Positions 44,661-54,737 of a DNA stretch of 64,000 bases are shown piece by piece. The position numbers and the translations under genes are program-made. The stretch spans positions 62,001-126,000 of the forward strand of contig MU008155.1 in assembly GCA_010909165.1 (NCBI GenBank), read 5' to 3'. Every line of letters starts with the position of its first letter. Position 1 is the stretch's first letter. The DNA is from Anthoceros angustus. Taxonomy: Eukaryota; Streptophyta; Anthocerotopsida; Anthocerotales; Anthocerotaceae. Under the pieces are notes generated by a model. It was not told the origin of the DNA, did not search any database, and saw only the letters and a program-made list of their open reading frames with translations.

Positions 44661-45840
44661 GGAGAGGAGGGGCTGCATAGGAGAGGAGCCTTCCAGCACG
44701 CGTGGCTGACACTGGAAGCAGTTTACGACTTGGCCGTGCAGCACTTACGATTGGGGAGGCCATTGAAAGGCCTTTCAATGGAGCTTGGCTACAGCTTGAG
44801 TTGGGTTGCAGCTTTGCCTGCACGAATCGTATTCCAGCGTTCAAGCCGTGCCGTGTGATGGGTGCGTGTGTGGCAATCAGCGTGCACACCTCCTCCACGG
44901 ACAGCCTCCCATACACCCCCTCGCCCGTGCACGTGTGTATCGAGTGGTTGGCGATCTCCGCTGCGTGTAGTACACTAATGCGATGCCTATGTACATGTGG
45001 CATATGGATTGTATGCATTACGATCGGGGCTATGTGCAATGTTCATAGAGATCGCATTAGAGTGATTGTAGGAGTTCATGCATTCAGGTGATAGGTGGAT
45101 GTGGTTTCCTCGTACCTGACTTATGACAAGATGTATCAATTCTACTTGAGTCCATCGGCCCGTTGATGGGGCAACCATTACATCCATGGTTGGTCTTTGG
45201 AGGATAACAAGCGGGCACGAGATTTTAATGCCTATGTGGATGCGATGTGAGAAGTTTGGGCATCCACAGCGGATTGATTGGGATTACGGCACGGGTAGTA
45301 GAAGCGGATATGAATCGAGAGGCCAAGGGCACATGGAAGCAACTTGATCCATAGCCCTCCATACTGTCAGGCAAATATGTTGGTGCATAGCTGCGTTGCC
45401 TTATCTACTATGAAAGATGGTCAAGGTAGAATGTGGCATTCTTTGCAGTTGAACATTTACGGTGATCCTTGGGGGAGGTGGGCGTTCTGTACAAAGTACA
45501 TGATGGATATGGTGAGGAGGCGGTGAAATGGACATCACCAACCCACAGCATATCCATTCATTAAGCTCCATGTAAAGTTTCATGACCATGATGAGGCGGG
45601 AGCTTGAGCGTTGGAGAGTAGGTGTGGAATAGGCACACGTAATGCGGAAGATCGGGGCTGTGAGTAAGCTGGGACATCCCCGGGCATGTTCTTGCAATGC
45701 GTTCCAGGAAGAGGCTACATTCGGCTCACCAAGTGGGCGGGTGCACCCGGCCTTATGGGGCTGGGAGGGCGATGGTGAGGAGTTCGATGTGGGTGGCCCT
45801 GGTATGCTGGCAATGGCCCCGAAACTGCTACCGCTATCGT
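44661..45840 (+). pseudogene. Integrase-core gene, copy 2
   Basis: Repeats 42961-44050 and continues past the point where copy 1 is cut. It contains the first-Asp block (GTTGATGGGGCAAC at 45162-45175) and the WNRH-like end at about 45625. It then has a 66-codon open tail (45642-45842) reading GHPRACSCNAFQEEA... HPALWGWEGDGEEFDVGG. There are more frame breaks than in copy 1, including loss of the second-Asp context. Copies 1 and 2 together show the full gene extent. Confidence 0.6.
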
Positions 45841-46548
45841 GATTGAAATTGATTGTTTGGGGTGATTCCTAAATTGCAACCCACATGTCATTCGTAGCCA
45901 ATGTGGGTTGCGGCTGTTCGTGTTGAGATTCATCCCACAGGCATTACAGCTGCCCGGGCAACTCAAACGCATGTGGCACTACTGCGGGCATGCCGCACGG
46001 TGTGAGTACCCATAGCGTGAGGCAATGGAACATTAACGATGCGTGTTTGCTCAGTGGTCCCTAGGTGCATTTGCCCTAATGTTATTTGCGGTGGGTGCAA
46101 TTTATGACATGTATTACTGCAGCTATAAGTGCACATTACATAAACTAAGTACCCATAAACAAGCTTCTAGCAAAGGACATACGAGAAAAAGCTTCCATAG
46201 CTTGATCGCAAATATAGGGCTTGCTCTTAAAAGGCCTGCAGTGCACAAGACTCTAGAGCAAAAGGCTTGGAGTTGTCAACTTGACTCTATGCTCCCACCT
46301 CATGGTGGGAGTGCTCAAAGGAGATGCTCCACAACACTATCCCACGCAGAGGCACATTGCAACGGTTCAAAGTAGATGCACAATGCAAGGGTCTAGAGCA
46401 AATGCGCACGGATGCCCATCAGAAGGGTCCTCACCAAACGTGCGTGTAGTGGTTGGCACAACCCTAACCATAAGTGGGCAAGAGAAAAAAAGTGTGTGTG
46501 CATCATCAGCTTGACAAGATCGGTACACCGGGGGGGCATCCATGACAT
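45841..46548. other. Intergenic, no gene seen
   Basis: Mixed composition. The only frames (46043-46375 and 46281-46514 plus) have no recognisable domain. Confidence 0.4.
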
Positions 46549-46588
46549 AAAGAAATAGTCTCGTCATATGCGGCGAGACTATTTCTTT
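46549..46588. repeat. 15-bp hairpin followed by T-run
   Basis: AAAGAAATAGTCTCG (46549-46563) pairs perfectly with CGAGACTATTTCTTT (46574-46588) around a 10-base loop, and is followed by TT. It lies about 330 bp beyond the 3' end of the minus-strand GMC gene. Confidence 0.9.
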
Positions 46589-46918
46589 TTGTACAGAACC
46601 CTAAAAAGATATGGATGGCCCGTGACGATATCGGTATTCCATATATATCCACTCATGTGCATACTGAATTTATGCAAGTATGAAATCCAGAACAATAGAG
46701 TCATCGACTTCCATATTCGACACTTCAGCAACTGGCATACCGGTATGGCTTTCAAGACCGGAACTTCTCGCATAACTCGTGTCCTACCTAGGTAGCAAAT
46801 CTATTTGTGCATGACTGTTCCTGCAGACTTGACATTATGTCATTGCCTAGCTATGAACCTACTCATTACCAGGCTGCTAACCTTTATAATGTGAGTACAA
46901 GTGTAACCGCCAGATTTC

Positions 46919-49177
46919 TCAGTACACATCAGTGTCACCAGCGCGCTCCTGCAAAATTTTCACGCCCATATACCTGCAGTCCGGAGCATTCCACATTAGG
47001 CAAGCAGGAAGCCAACATCATGAGTAATCAGAACTTTCGTCACAATACTTCAATCTGGACAAACTTGCCTTCCAAACATCATCACAGTCGCCTGTGGATT
47101 TGCTCCTGGGGTATAGTTCCAGTTAGAACCGTCAATCACACGAAGAGCATCCACTCCCAACACGCGATGAGTCTTTTCATCAACAACAGAACCCAACCGA
47201 CAGCCCCCGTGGTAGTGCCAAATTGTGACGACAGTACGTCTGCACCACTCCTCCAACCGTTCAGTATCATCCACATACGTCGGTGGAAGGTCTCCAATTA
47301 GGTACAGATTTGTCCGCAAGCCGCCTGGAATATCCTCTGGGACCGCATATCTGAAGTTTCTGAAGGCCTCAGATCTTACAACGCGGTCTATAACTCGAAC
47401 ACCGTCTACGCACGATTGTAAGTCCTCGGGCTCGTGGTAGTAATTAAACCTGACAGTTGGATTGACTCTAACATCGGTCGAGTTCAGCCGCAGCGCTCCT
47501 GTGGACAGGGGCCCAGCTACCTGTTCGTGACCCGCACACGAGATATCGTCAGAATCTAAACTGACCAGCTCTAATGCAGCACGCCTGCAGCTATGATATT
47601 TGAAATTTCCCTTACCTTCTGCAAAAAAATTCCTCCCTGTGCCAGCTGGGCTTGAACTGTCTGATTCAGTCCCGCGAGAATGTCGTTGTACTGCTGAGAA
47701 AGACTGAGCGTCCGATTCCTGGGATCCACTGTGTTCAAACTACCTCGTGTGAGCCCCTGGTTGCTCCCACCGCATCCACCCTCGATGAAGCTGTTGTACT
47801 GAGTGATGCCAACAACTTCAATCGACGAGGTCTCGACTGGATTGGGCGAGGGGACAAACATTGCATTCGTCGGATTGTCAGCCATGCGCTCCCCCACCCC
47901 TTCTAGAGGCACCTTCACCTCAATGCCAAAGGGTGTCAATTTTGAAGCTGGTCCGATTCCACTTAGCAAGAGCAGCTGAGGACTGCCAAGGGCTCCTGCT
48001 GACAAAATAACCTCACTTCCTCCTTCCTCGTCGAGTAACGTGGCTGTGTGCACCCCGCCAAGGACATCTCTGAACCGAACGCCATAAGCCCTTGCGTTGC
48101 TCCCGGAATCTGAAATGCAGTCGCCAGCGAAAAACTGCAATGTCAGAATTCAATGATACTCACATGGATCCGTCCGGAAAACTAGTTCCTGAGCAGAATC
48201 CTTAGCACTCTGTATACTAAGAGACTAGTACAGTCTATTGTCTTATGGTCATAACCACTTGTCAATTACCATTTGGACGTAGCAAGATCTCCTCCACAGT
48301 TGCATACGTATATACTGTGAGCCTTTGAGGGTCCGCATACTGGAGGAGATCAGCTGCAGTGTGACGGATGCCTTGTTCATCAAAAATTTGCCCTCCAATT
48401 TTCGTGCCCGGAATATGTTCGTATGTCGCACCGTTATACGGGGTGATGCCTGCTTCCAGGAGACCAGTCCTAAAAGCACTTTGCCACTGCCTCAATCTTG
48501 GAAGATGTCCCACTATTCTTGTAACCCACGCATAGGACTGGTTAACCAGCTGTTCATCCCAACCGTATCTCTGGATATACCTGCGACTGGCATACGTAAA
48601 GAAGCCTGCGTTGACGGCGCTGCCGCCCCCAAGAACGTTCGCTCTCAGATTCATAACACCGTCCTCAGAAACAAATCTCTGGCCGGCTGTGGTGGCATTG
48701 ACAGTAGCCTGCTGTTGAATTGTGCCGAACTGGTCCAGATGCATAACAGTTTCATCATGATATGGCTGTCCTCCTCTCTCTAGCAACAGCACAGTACAGT
48801 TGCCAAGGGAAAGCGTGGCAGCAAGAGGGCAGCCCGCAGTGCCCCCTCCAACAATAATGTAGTCGTACGAGGCGTTTGCTGGAGCTCCGGTGGCGTTGTG
48901 GACGAATGTATACCCGGGATCAGTATTGATTGGTCCTGCTTTTTGGATGTAAACATTTCAGACGCTTCCCGCGATGATGCAGTACATGGAAAAGTGCGCA
49001 GCACTAACATGAGAATTGGGATGAAGATTGACCGTATGATAACTTATCTGCTTGTCCGCAACTTTCACAGGGTCAGGACAACTCAACATTCGCACCAATC
49101 TTACCTGGTTGACTCACGCCAGAGCAAATAGAGACAAGCTGCGCTGAACATATGAAAATCAGGAGAAGCTTCCACAT
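46919..49177 (-). CDS. GMC oxidoreductase, HOTHEAD/mandelonitrile-lyase-like
   Basis: FAD enzyme of the glucose-methanol-choline family, probably secreted. Five exons on the minus strand: 49177-49105, 48935-48270, 48109-47616, 47520-47069 and 46973-46919. They join in phase to 579 codons, the usual family length. Exon 1 encodes a signal peptide (MWKLLLIFICSAQLVSICSG). The FAD motif VGGGTAG is at residues 53-59, LGGGSAVNAG at 126-135 (GMC signature 1), SAGALGSPQLLLLSGIGP at 283-300 (signature 2), the catalytic WHYHGG at 512-517 and NPQAT at 552-556 (Asn partner). Introns of 169, 160, 95 and 95 bp have family-conserved joins such as LQK|VAGPLSTG. Intron 4 uses a GC donor (AAG|GCAAGT) and is the only phase-consistent choice. 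The acceptor of intron 1 is a tandem AAGCAG. No frame break anywhere. HOTHEAD relatives act in cuticle lipid (omega-hydroxy acid) oxidation and mandelonitrile lyases in cyanogenesis; the substrate cannot be told here. Confidence 0.93.
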
Positions 49178-49397
49178 CTGCAGTACCCGGCCGGTGTCGT
49201 TTGTCTGAGGACCGCGTGACCACATGGCGGAGTCTGGGAGTCTTCAAATCCTGTCACAGTGCAAAGCCTTCAGTCTAAATATTCACTAGCCAGTCATCAG
49301 AGCCTTCTCTACATTCCACGCTTTAAAACTGACAGCCTCAACCTCAAGACTAGGGCCTAGCAGGCTCTAGTACATACCGCGTGCACAGAGGAGTCAC

Positions 49398-49453
49398 ATG
49401 CGATCAATAACGAAATCAAGCGAATATGCGATCAATAGCGAAGTCAAGCGAAA
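49398..49453. repeat. 28-bp tandem repeat
   Basis: Two copies of ATGCGATCAATARCGAARTC followed by AAGCGAAT, about 220 bp upstream of the GMC start codon. A possible promoter element, or chance. Confidence 0.85.
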
Positions 49454-50467
49454 TGTCCAAGAAAGCTCAAGCACAATGCAGGAGAGGAGCTGCCTAGCTA
49501 GCTGGAAGCTACTTGTTAACAACAAGATTCCGATAGCTCCACAAGCTTTCGCTCACACACAAATGCCAAAGAACAGAGAAAAGCCAAAGAAACTTCTGCT
49601 GCCAGGCGGTGGTAGCAAGAACATGCAGACTCACAGTGCCAGCCGGCAGAGGAACAAGATCGTGAATGTCACGGAGGTCTTCCCGCTGCCTATTATACTG
49701 TAACACGGTCTGAAGCTCTCGTGATCTGGACGCTTCACTTCTCGCAAGGAAAGCTTCACCAAAAAAATAGCAAACGGATTACGAGGCTGAAATTTATCCT
49801 CAATGTATTTTTCCATGGTTCTCAAAGCCTTAAGCCCAAAATGACGAATCTACTCAAAACGAGTGTTTGATGATTTCTCTTCACACATTTATTTTTACCC
49901 GTATTTTGAACTTACCAACTTTAAGCATATGTTCCGGTGGCCTGGTTTTTTAATATCATATTTTAAAAAATAAAATAAAAATATCTCAACCTCCACCTCA
50001 AAGATTCCAATGGATGCCGTTAATCCATGCCAATTCATGCGCGGTTACCCATAATCGAGCGCTTTCCTGCCTCATTCCACCTTGGCCACTATGCATGAGG
50101 TCCGTGATTTTGTGTGCGTTCACATGGGTGCATATATGGAAAGTAGTTTTCATGCAACCATGGTTGGGGCCCTACAATGTTTTTGGCCTTTAAGAAAGTT
50201 CTCTGGCAATCAAACGTGACTTTTTGACTCCGTTTTTTTTTTCACCCGCCTAGAGGATAGTGCTTGGTGTCTATGGAATTCACACAGCATATCTTCATAG
50301 TAGTTAGGCAGTTCGTGGCCCTTCACACGGGCTAGCTATTCTAATGAGTGCGACAATGCAAGCTATAGTGGGTCCTAGCCATTCATACTCAATGGCATGC
50401 GGTATGGTGGCTCTGATATCAACTAGAACGGGGAGGTTTATTCCCTAAAAACACACTGTAGACACGT
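49454..50467. other. AT-rich intergenic DNA
   Basis: No gene seen. 49920-50000 is a T/A-rich stretch. The upstream regulatory region of the GMC gene should lie in its left part, but no certain TATA box is visible. Confidence 0.4.
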
Positions 50468-50749
50468 TTGTAGTTATGGTGTTTTCAGAAAAATATAAAA
50501 AATTAATATGCCCTTCAAAACATTATAATGAATATTTGAGGAGGAAAATCACAAGAAAAGCTTCTTGCCGTTCTAGGATTAACAGCTGTGTAATACAGGT
50601 GTGGATACATTTGTAGTTATGGTGTTTTCAGAAAAATACAAAAAATTAATATGCCCTTTAAAATATTACAATGAACATTTGAGTAGTAAAATCGCTGAAA
50701 AGCCCCTCGCCATTCTAAGGTTAACATATGTGTAATACAGGTGTGAATT
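50468..50749. repeat. 143-bp tandem duplication
   Basis: TTGTAGTTATGGTGTTTTCAG occurs at 50468 and 50611, and both copies continue through AAAAAATTAATATGCCCTT to GTGTAATACAGGTGTG. They differ by scattered substitutions rather than indels, unlike the duplications in the retroelements. Confidence 0.9.
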
Positions 50750-51477
50750 TGCTTGGGTTCCATTAGCACCTCACAATCACTGTACAAGTATCATGTATGA
50801 TGTGAGCTAGCTCCATTTTTTTAAAGTGAAACCGATTAGTGTCCAGCTTGTCCTAGGTGATTGCAAGGTGAAGATGATCTTAAATTAATCTAGTAAAAAA
50901 ATATTATGCTAGCTGTTCATTTTACTACTATCTCATTAATGTAGCACTCAATTTAAATTGTTCTTTTTGCTGCTATTTCATTAATATAACAGTCACTTTA
51001 GATTAATTAATATCCTAGTTTAAGTCATTTCTAGTTGAGCCGTTATGCTTGGCTCTAGAGTCGAGGCCTCAATGTGGTTTGAGCTTTCTTTCAATGAGTT
51101 GGGCGTGATCTGACAGCCCGGATCTAGAGTTTTTATCTGTGAGTGGCTTCTGCACAGGTGTGCGGAGGCGACTTTATAAAAGAGTCCTATTTTGAGGAAG
51201 GACACTGACCCGCTTCGACTTATAATCCTAAATTACAACTTGTATTGTTTGTGTGCTTCTTTGAGAATTTGAACCTATATCTTTGGAGGGTAGACCAATG
51301 CTCCATACGCATTAGAGCTCTCGCAGGCTAGTCGGCATAATCAACAGTGTAGTGTGTAGCGTTCTTAGCACATATAGTCATGTAAAGTTGTTGTATTACC
51401 TTCTCTGCTAAAGATAGGGATGGAGATGGAGTTCAATGTTGGACATTTTGTTGGAGCTCTCACTAACTTGTTTCATT
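50750..51477. other. AT-rich intergenic DNA
   Basis: No gene or element recognised. A weak direct repeat of TTTTACTACTATCTCATTAAT and TTTGCTGCTATTTCATTAAT-type words lies at 50920-50990. Confidence 0.4.
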
Positions 51478-52026
51478 GACATAGAAACCATTATTGCTCT
51501 CAGGAATAACCCTATTGACCCGAGGAGGATTAACCCTTCGTATTTCAAGCTTCCATGGGCGACAGGGGAAATAGGTCACCCTACATCCTGAGGAGTTGTA
51601 GAGGGCAAGGGGGAGATTCAAGCTCACAAGGTCGGGGAGGAGTTGCAAATCGGTCAGCCTGTATCCCCAGTTTCGAGTCCAGGGCGAAGAAGCCAGCAGC
51701 TGACCTCGGCATTTCTAGGGTCCGGAGGTCACAAGTCACGGGCACTCACGAACTGGAGTGGTACCTCTGAGATAAGCGATGGTGTGGAGGGGCCAGCCAC
51801 AAGCGGTAGTAGCTACGGATCCATGACAAGGCATCACCACTCCGTGAGATCTGGATTGTATGGTTTGGATCTCAGGTATTTCAGATTAGGAGCACACAAT
51901 CACATGATCTTGGCAGTAGCCGGTGACACGGATATAAGCCGGGGTCTCGCATCTAGCGTCTGGGGCCAGATGGTAAGCGGCGGTCAAGCGACCGGGGAGT
52001 TCCTGAGGCATAAGCGTGGTAGTTAA
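51478..52026 (+). CDS. Possible host exon or gene fragment, unknown function
   Basis: One frame (51478-51591) reads ETIIALRNNPIDPRRINPSY then FKLPWATGEIGHPTS after an acceptor-like TTCATTGACATAG. A second open run (51643-52026, 127 codons) is Ser/Gly-rich and reads MTRHHHSVRSGLYGLDLRYF near its middle. The first piece looks more like real protein than its surroundings. I do not recognise the family, and the link between the pieces is unproven. Confidence 0.25.
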
Positions 52027-52243
52027 ATCAGAATTGATACGATTTATTTAGAAGCTCTATAAGGAGTGGTGCAACATATAACATATTAGAGTTATGAGAA
52101 TAAGTCCTAGAAGTATATAGGACAATCCCAGGAGCGAGATAGGGTTTCATACTATTGAGAGTATGACAAGGCCAAAGGTTATATATGTATGCATAGCACA
52201 CCATTTTTAACGTACTGAACTTGGAACTTAGTATTTTCTAACA
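52027..52243 (+). mobile_element. Right end of a copia 5' LTR
   Basis: AT-rich, ends TTTCTAACA directly before a perfect primer site. Such an end predicts an LTR start TGTTAGAA, which is not visible upstream, so the left end is lost. A CTCTATAAGG at about 52055 could be its TATA box. Confidence 0.6.
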
Positions 52244-52254
52244 TGGTATCAGAG
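52244..52254 (+). promoter_or_regulatory. Primer-binding site (initiator tRNA-Met)
   Basis: TGGTATCAGAG, perfect to the copia consensus, immediately after the LTR end. Confidence 0.95.
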
Positions 52255-52432
52255 TATGGTTCAGGAGATGCGTAAAGTACTCTGCACCACCTTGTATGGG
52301 ACTGTTGCCACTTGTCTTCTATTGCATTGTTTGTAGTTATGCAGACTAAGTGTCTATGAAAGCTTGTTTGCAATTTCGTGAAGCTTGGTAGTAGTTTTGG
52401 CACGAGGAACTTTTGTCTTGTCTTTAAAGGCA

Positions 52433-53200
52433 TGGCTTCCAGAGGCATGCATATGGAGACTACCCGTCAAGCGGAGAAGTTTGATGGCAGGAACTTCACA
52501 CTATGGAAGTTGAAGCTAAAATCTCTTCTCATTGACAAAGGATTGTGGAAGTTTGTGGAAAATGGACTTCCAGATGGCGCTTTTGAAAAGGATATATACA
52601 AGGATGCGAAAGCCTTGGCTAATATTATCCTGAATGTGTCAGATGACTTTCTCTCACAATTGAGCGAGTGTGTCTCTTCGTAGGAAAATTCTTCGTACAA
52701 CATACGAGAAGAAGAGCATTGTGAGCGAAATGCTGCTGGAAAGTCAATTCTCCAACTTCAAGATGGCCGAGGGCGACACCATTCAACAACACATCAACAA
52801 GTTGAAAAACTTGGTTGATCAAATGAGGGAGGCAGGGATCAAACCTTCAGAGGGCAAGGTGATCATTGTGCTACTGAGCGGTTTGCCACCATCGTGTAGG
52901 CAATCCGTAGCGATGCGTCCAAGTGATAATCAACCAACCTTTGATGAGATGGTTAGATTACTCCTACAAGAGGAGCTTGATGGTTCTTTCCAGAGACAAG
53001 GCAACGAAGGCTCGGCACTCTTCTCCAAGAAGGGCACATCACGGTGGGAGACCTTGCAAGCCAAGTCTATAGAAGGGACAAAGGATACAGATACAAAGAG
53101 AAAGGTGAAAGGCTTTTGTTATTACTGCAGGAAGCCCAATCACCACGAAAGGTATCAAAATAAGATTGGACTTGAAGAAGGGGAAATCATCCCAAGCTAA
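52433..53200 (+). pseudogene. Copia gag with one frameshift
   Basis: ATG at 52433 opens MASRGMHMETTRQAEKFDGR, then NFTLWKLKLKSLLIDKGLW, a UBN2-type copia Gag domain, to about 52680. The frame then shifts and continues SLRRKILRTTYEKKSIVSEM (52670 on), with LPPSCRQSVAMRPS and a degenerate zinc knuckle CYYCRKPNHHERYQ (about 53117-53158) in which the last Cys is missing. One indel near 52680 would reconcile the two frames. The best preserved gag in the window after that at 19 kb. Confidence 0.85.
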
Positions 53201-53258
53201 TCAAGTCAGCGAGAAGGACTAAGAACACATCTTTGCGTGCTTCACCGAAAGAGATCAA

Positions 53259-53570
53259 GTGACTTCATCAAAGAAGGATGAGAGTTTGTACCTTGACTCC
53301 GGTGTATCCCAGCAAAGGAGTGGGAGCTCCAACCCTGTGGTTATCATGAAGGATCCGAGGGCGTATGTTGAAAACCCTGATGAGGATTCTGAGTGTGATG
53401 ACACTCTTGAGCAACCTGCTCCTAAGCCCAACGAACCTTGTCAACAACCCGACATAGAGGGGGGAGAGAGGGAAATTCCCGATGTTGCAGTTGGAGAAGT
53501 AGATGAAGATCAAAGAATTGTCGCAGTTGAAGAAAAAGAGGAAGATCGAAATATTTGAGAGAGACAACCA
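53259..53570 (+). pseudogene. Copia protease start and acidic tail
   Basis: SLYLDSGVSQQ (53284-53316) matches the copia protease active site L-D-S-G-A-S-x-H with the His changed. It is followed not by protease but by an acidic/proline-rich stretch (PDEDSECDDTLEQPAPKP, then AVGEVDEDQRIVAVEEKEED) of the kind found in the integrase-RT linker. The integrase is therefore missing by internal deletion. Confidence 0.6.
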
Positions 53571-53946
53571 ATCTTAAGAAGATCAACGACACGATGGGAA
53601 CCTTCATGAAAGATCTTGGAATCCATGAATGCATCTGTGTATGAGGAGGCATGTGTGGAGTGAAAAAGTTTGGTCATTTAGGTAGGATGTAGGAAAGTCG
53701 CATAGGTAGGAGGTTGCGGACCAACATAACAGGATCGCAACTCGAATCGGTGTAGATAGTTGGTAGGATGTCGCTAGGTCGGTAGTAGGAATGGGACTTA
53801 GAACTTTTCGGCAAGGTACTAACCCTTGAAACTCGTAGACTAATCATGGTACTTAGTTTTATAGCCAAAGAGTCCTTGGTCTTTGGTAGGTTGTGGTAGG
53901 AAAAATGCCTTGATCTTCGGAGGATGGGGTAGGTGATCCTTGGCCT
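53571..53946. other. Element debris up to an undetermined base
   Basis: G/T-rich with repeated GGTAGGA words. No gene. Ends at an N (53947). Confidence 0.4.
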
Positions 53947-53947
53947 T

Positions 53948-54680
53948 NCTGGTAGAGAGGAAGTCGTGGTCGGAGTGCTTGGTGGAGGACTTGCTCCGCA
54001 AGTGCCTAAACGAGTTGCTCCCCTTGTGAATGGTTGCTTTGAAATTGCTTTGCTTTGGGTGTGTGGCAATGCCCGAGAACTCGGCTTGAGGGTAGACTAG
54101 GAAAGACTCCTGGAGGTTCTCTGTGTCAAACTCACATAGCAAGGAAGAACTTCTGGTGGAGGCCGACCCAGGTTGTGCCGTAAGGTCAAAGCGATGGCCA
54201 CGAGGTTAGAATAGGAGGAAGAGGATGAGAAGATGAGAAGATGAGAAGATGAGTAGAGGATTAGAGGTGTAGGTGTTAGTGGAAGGCCACAGGCAGAGCC
54301 TAAGGGACGAATCCCAAATCTGCAAGTAAAAGAGCGCTCCCTGAGTGGAGAAGAGTGGTCTTAGAAGTAGGGACGAAATCGCGGTGTGGATCAGGGGGTC
54401 CCTGGGCGCCCGTGATAGGCTCCTCGGCGGGGCTGCGTTTTGTGTCGTTGTAGGTCGAGGATTGGCGATTTTCCGGAGCGGTGCAAGTGGTGCAGTACCA
54501 GGGAGAGAGTAGGCGCCTTGCTCGTTGAGAAGGCTGAGAATTTGTGTCTCTGCAGGTAGCGATCGGTGATCACAAGGCCTCGAACTTTCACACAAGTCTC
54601 ATGGGACGAAACCCAGCGTCTGAGCGGCAGGTGGGATAAGTGTGGCGCTATAGTGGGAGGACCTCGGGTGCCGGGTTTTC
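53948..54680 (-). mobile_element. Copia LTR-to-linker segment (left arm of an inverted repeat)
   Basis: Homologous to 17.0-17.75 kb and 15.06-15.86 kb (GAGAGGAAGTCGTGGTCGGA, then the linker frame KVRGLVITDRY on the minus strand). It is the third copy of that family's 3' part and starts at the N. Confidence 0.7.
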
Positions 54681-54737
54681 CCACAACGGAGAAGGCCCCT
54701 GTCCGGTGTGGGAGGCAGATCCGGGGCTTGAGATTCA

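Noticed and set aside
46549-46588. A bacterial intrinsic terminator
   Set aside because: The hairpin with T-run looks like one, but all surrounding genes are plant nuclear type, where such terminators do not operate.
47571-48140. A 189-codon minus frame starting with Met at 48140 as its own gene
   Set aside because: It is exon 3 of the GMC gene read through its flanking introns; the Met lies in intron 2 and the stop in intron 3.
48325-48783. 152-codon plus-strand frame opposite the GMC gene
   Set aside because: Antisense shadow of exon 2, which carries conserved FAD-enzyme motifs on the other strand.
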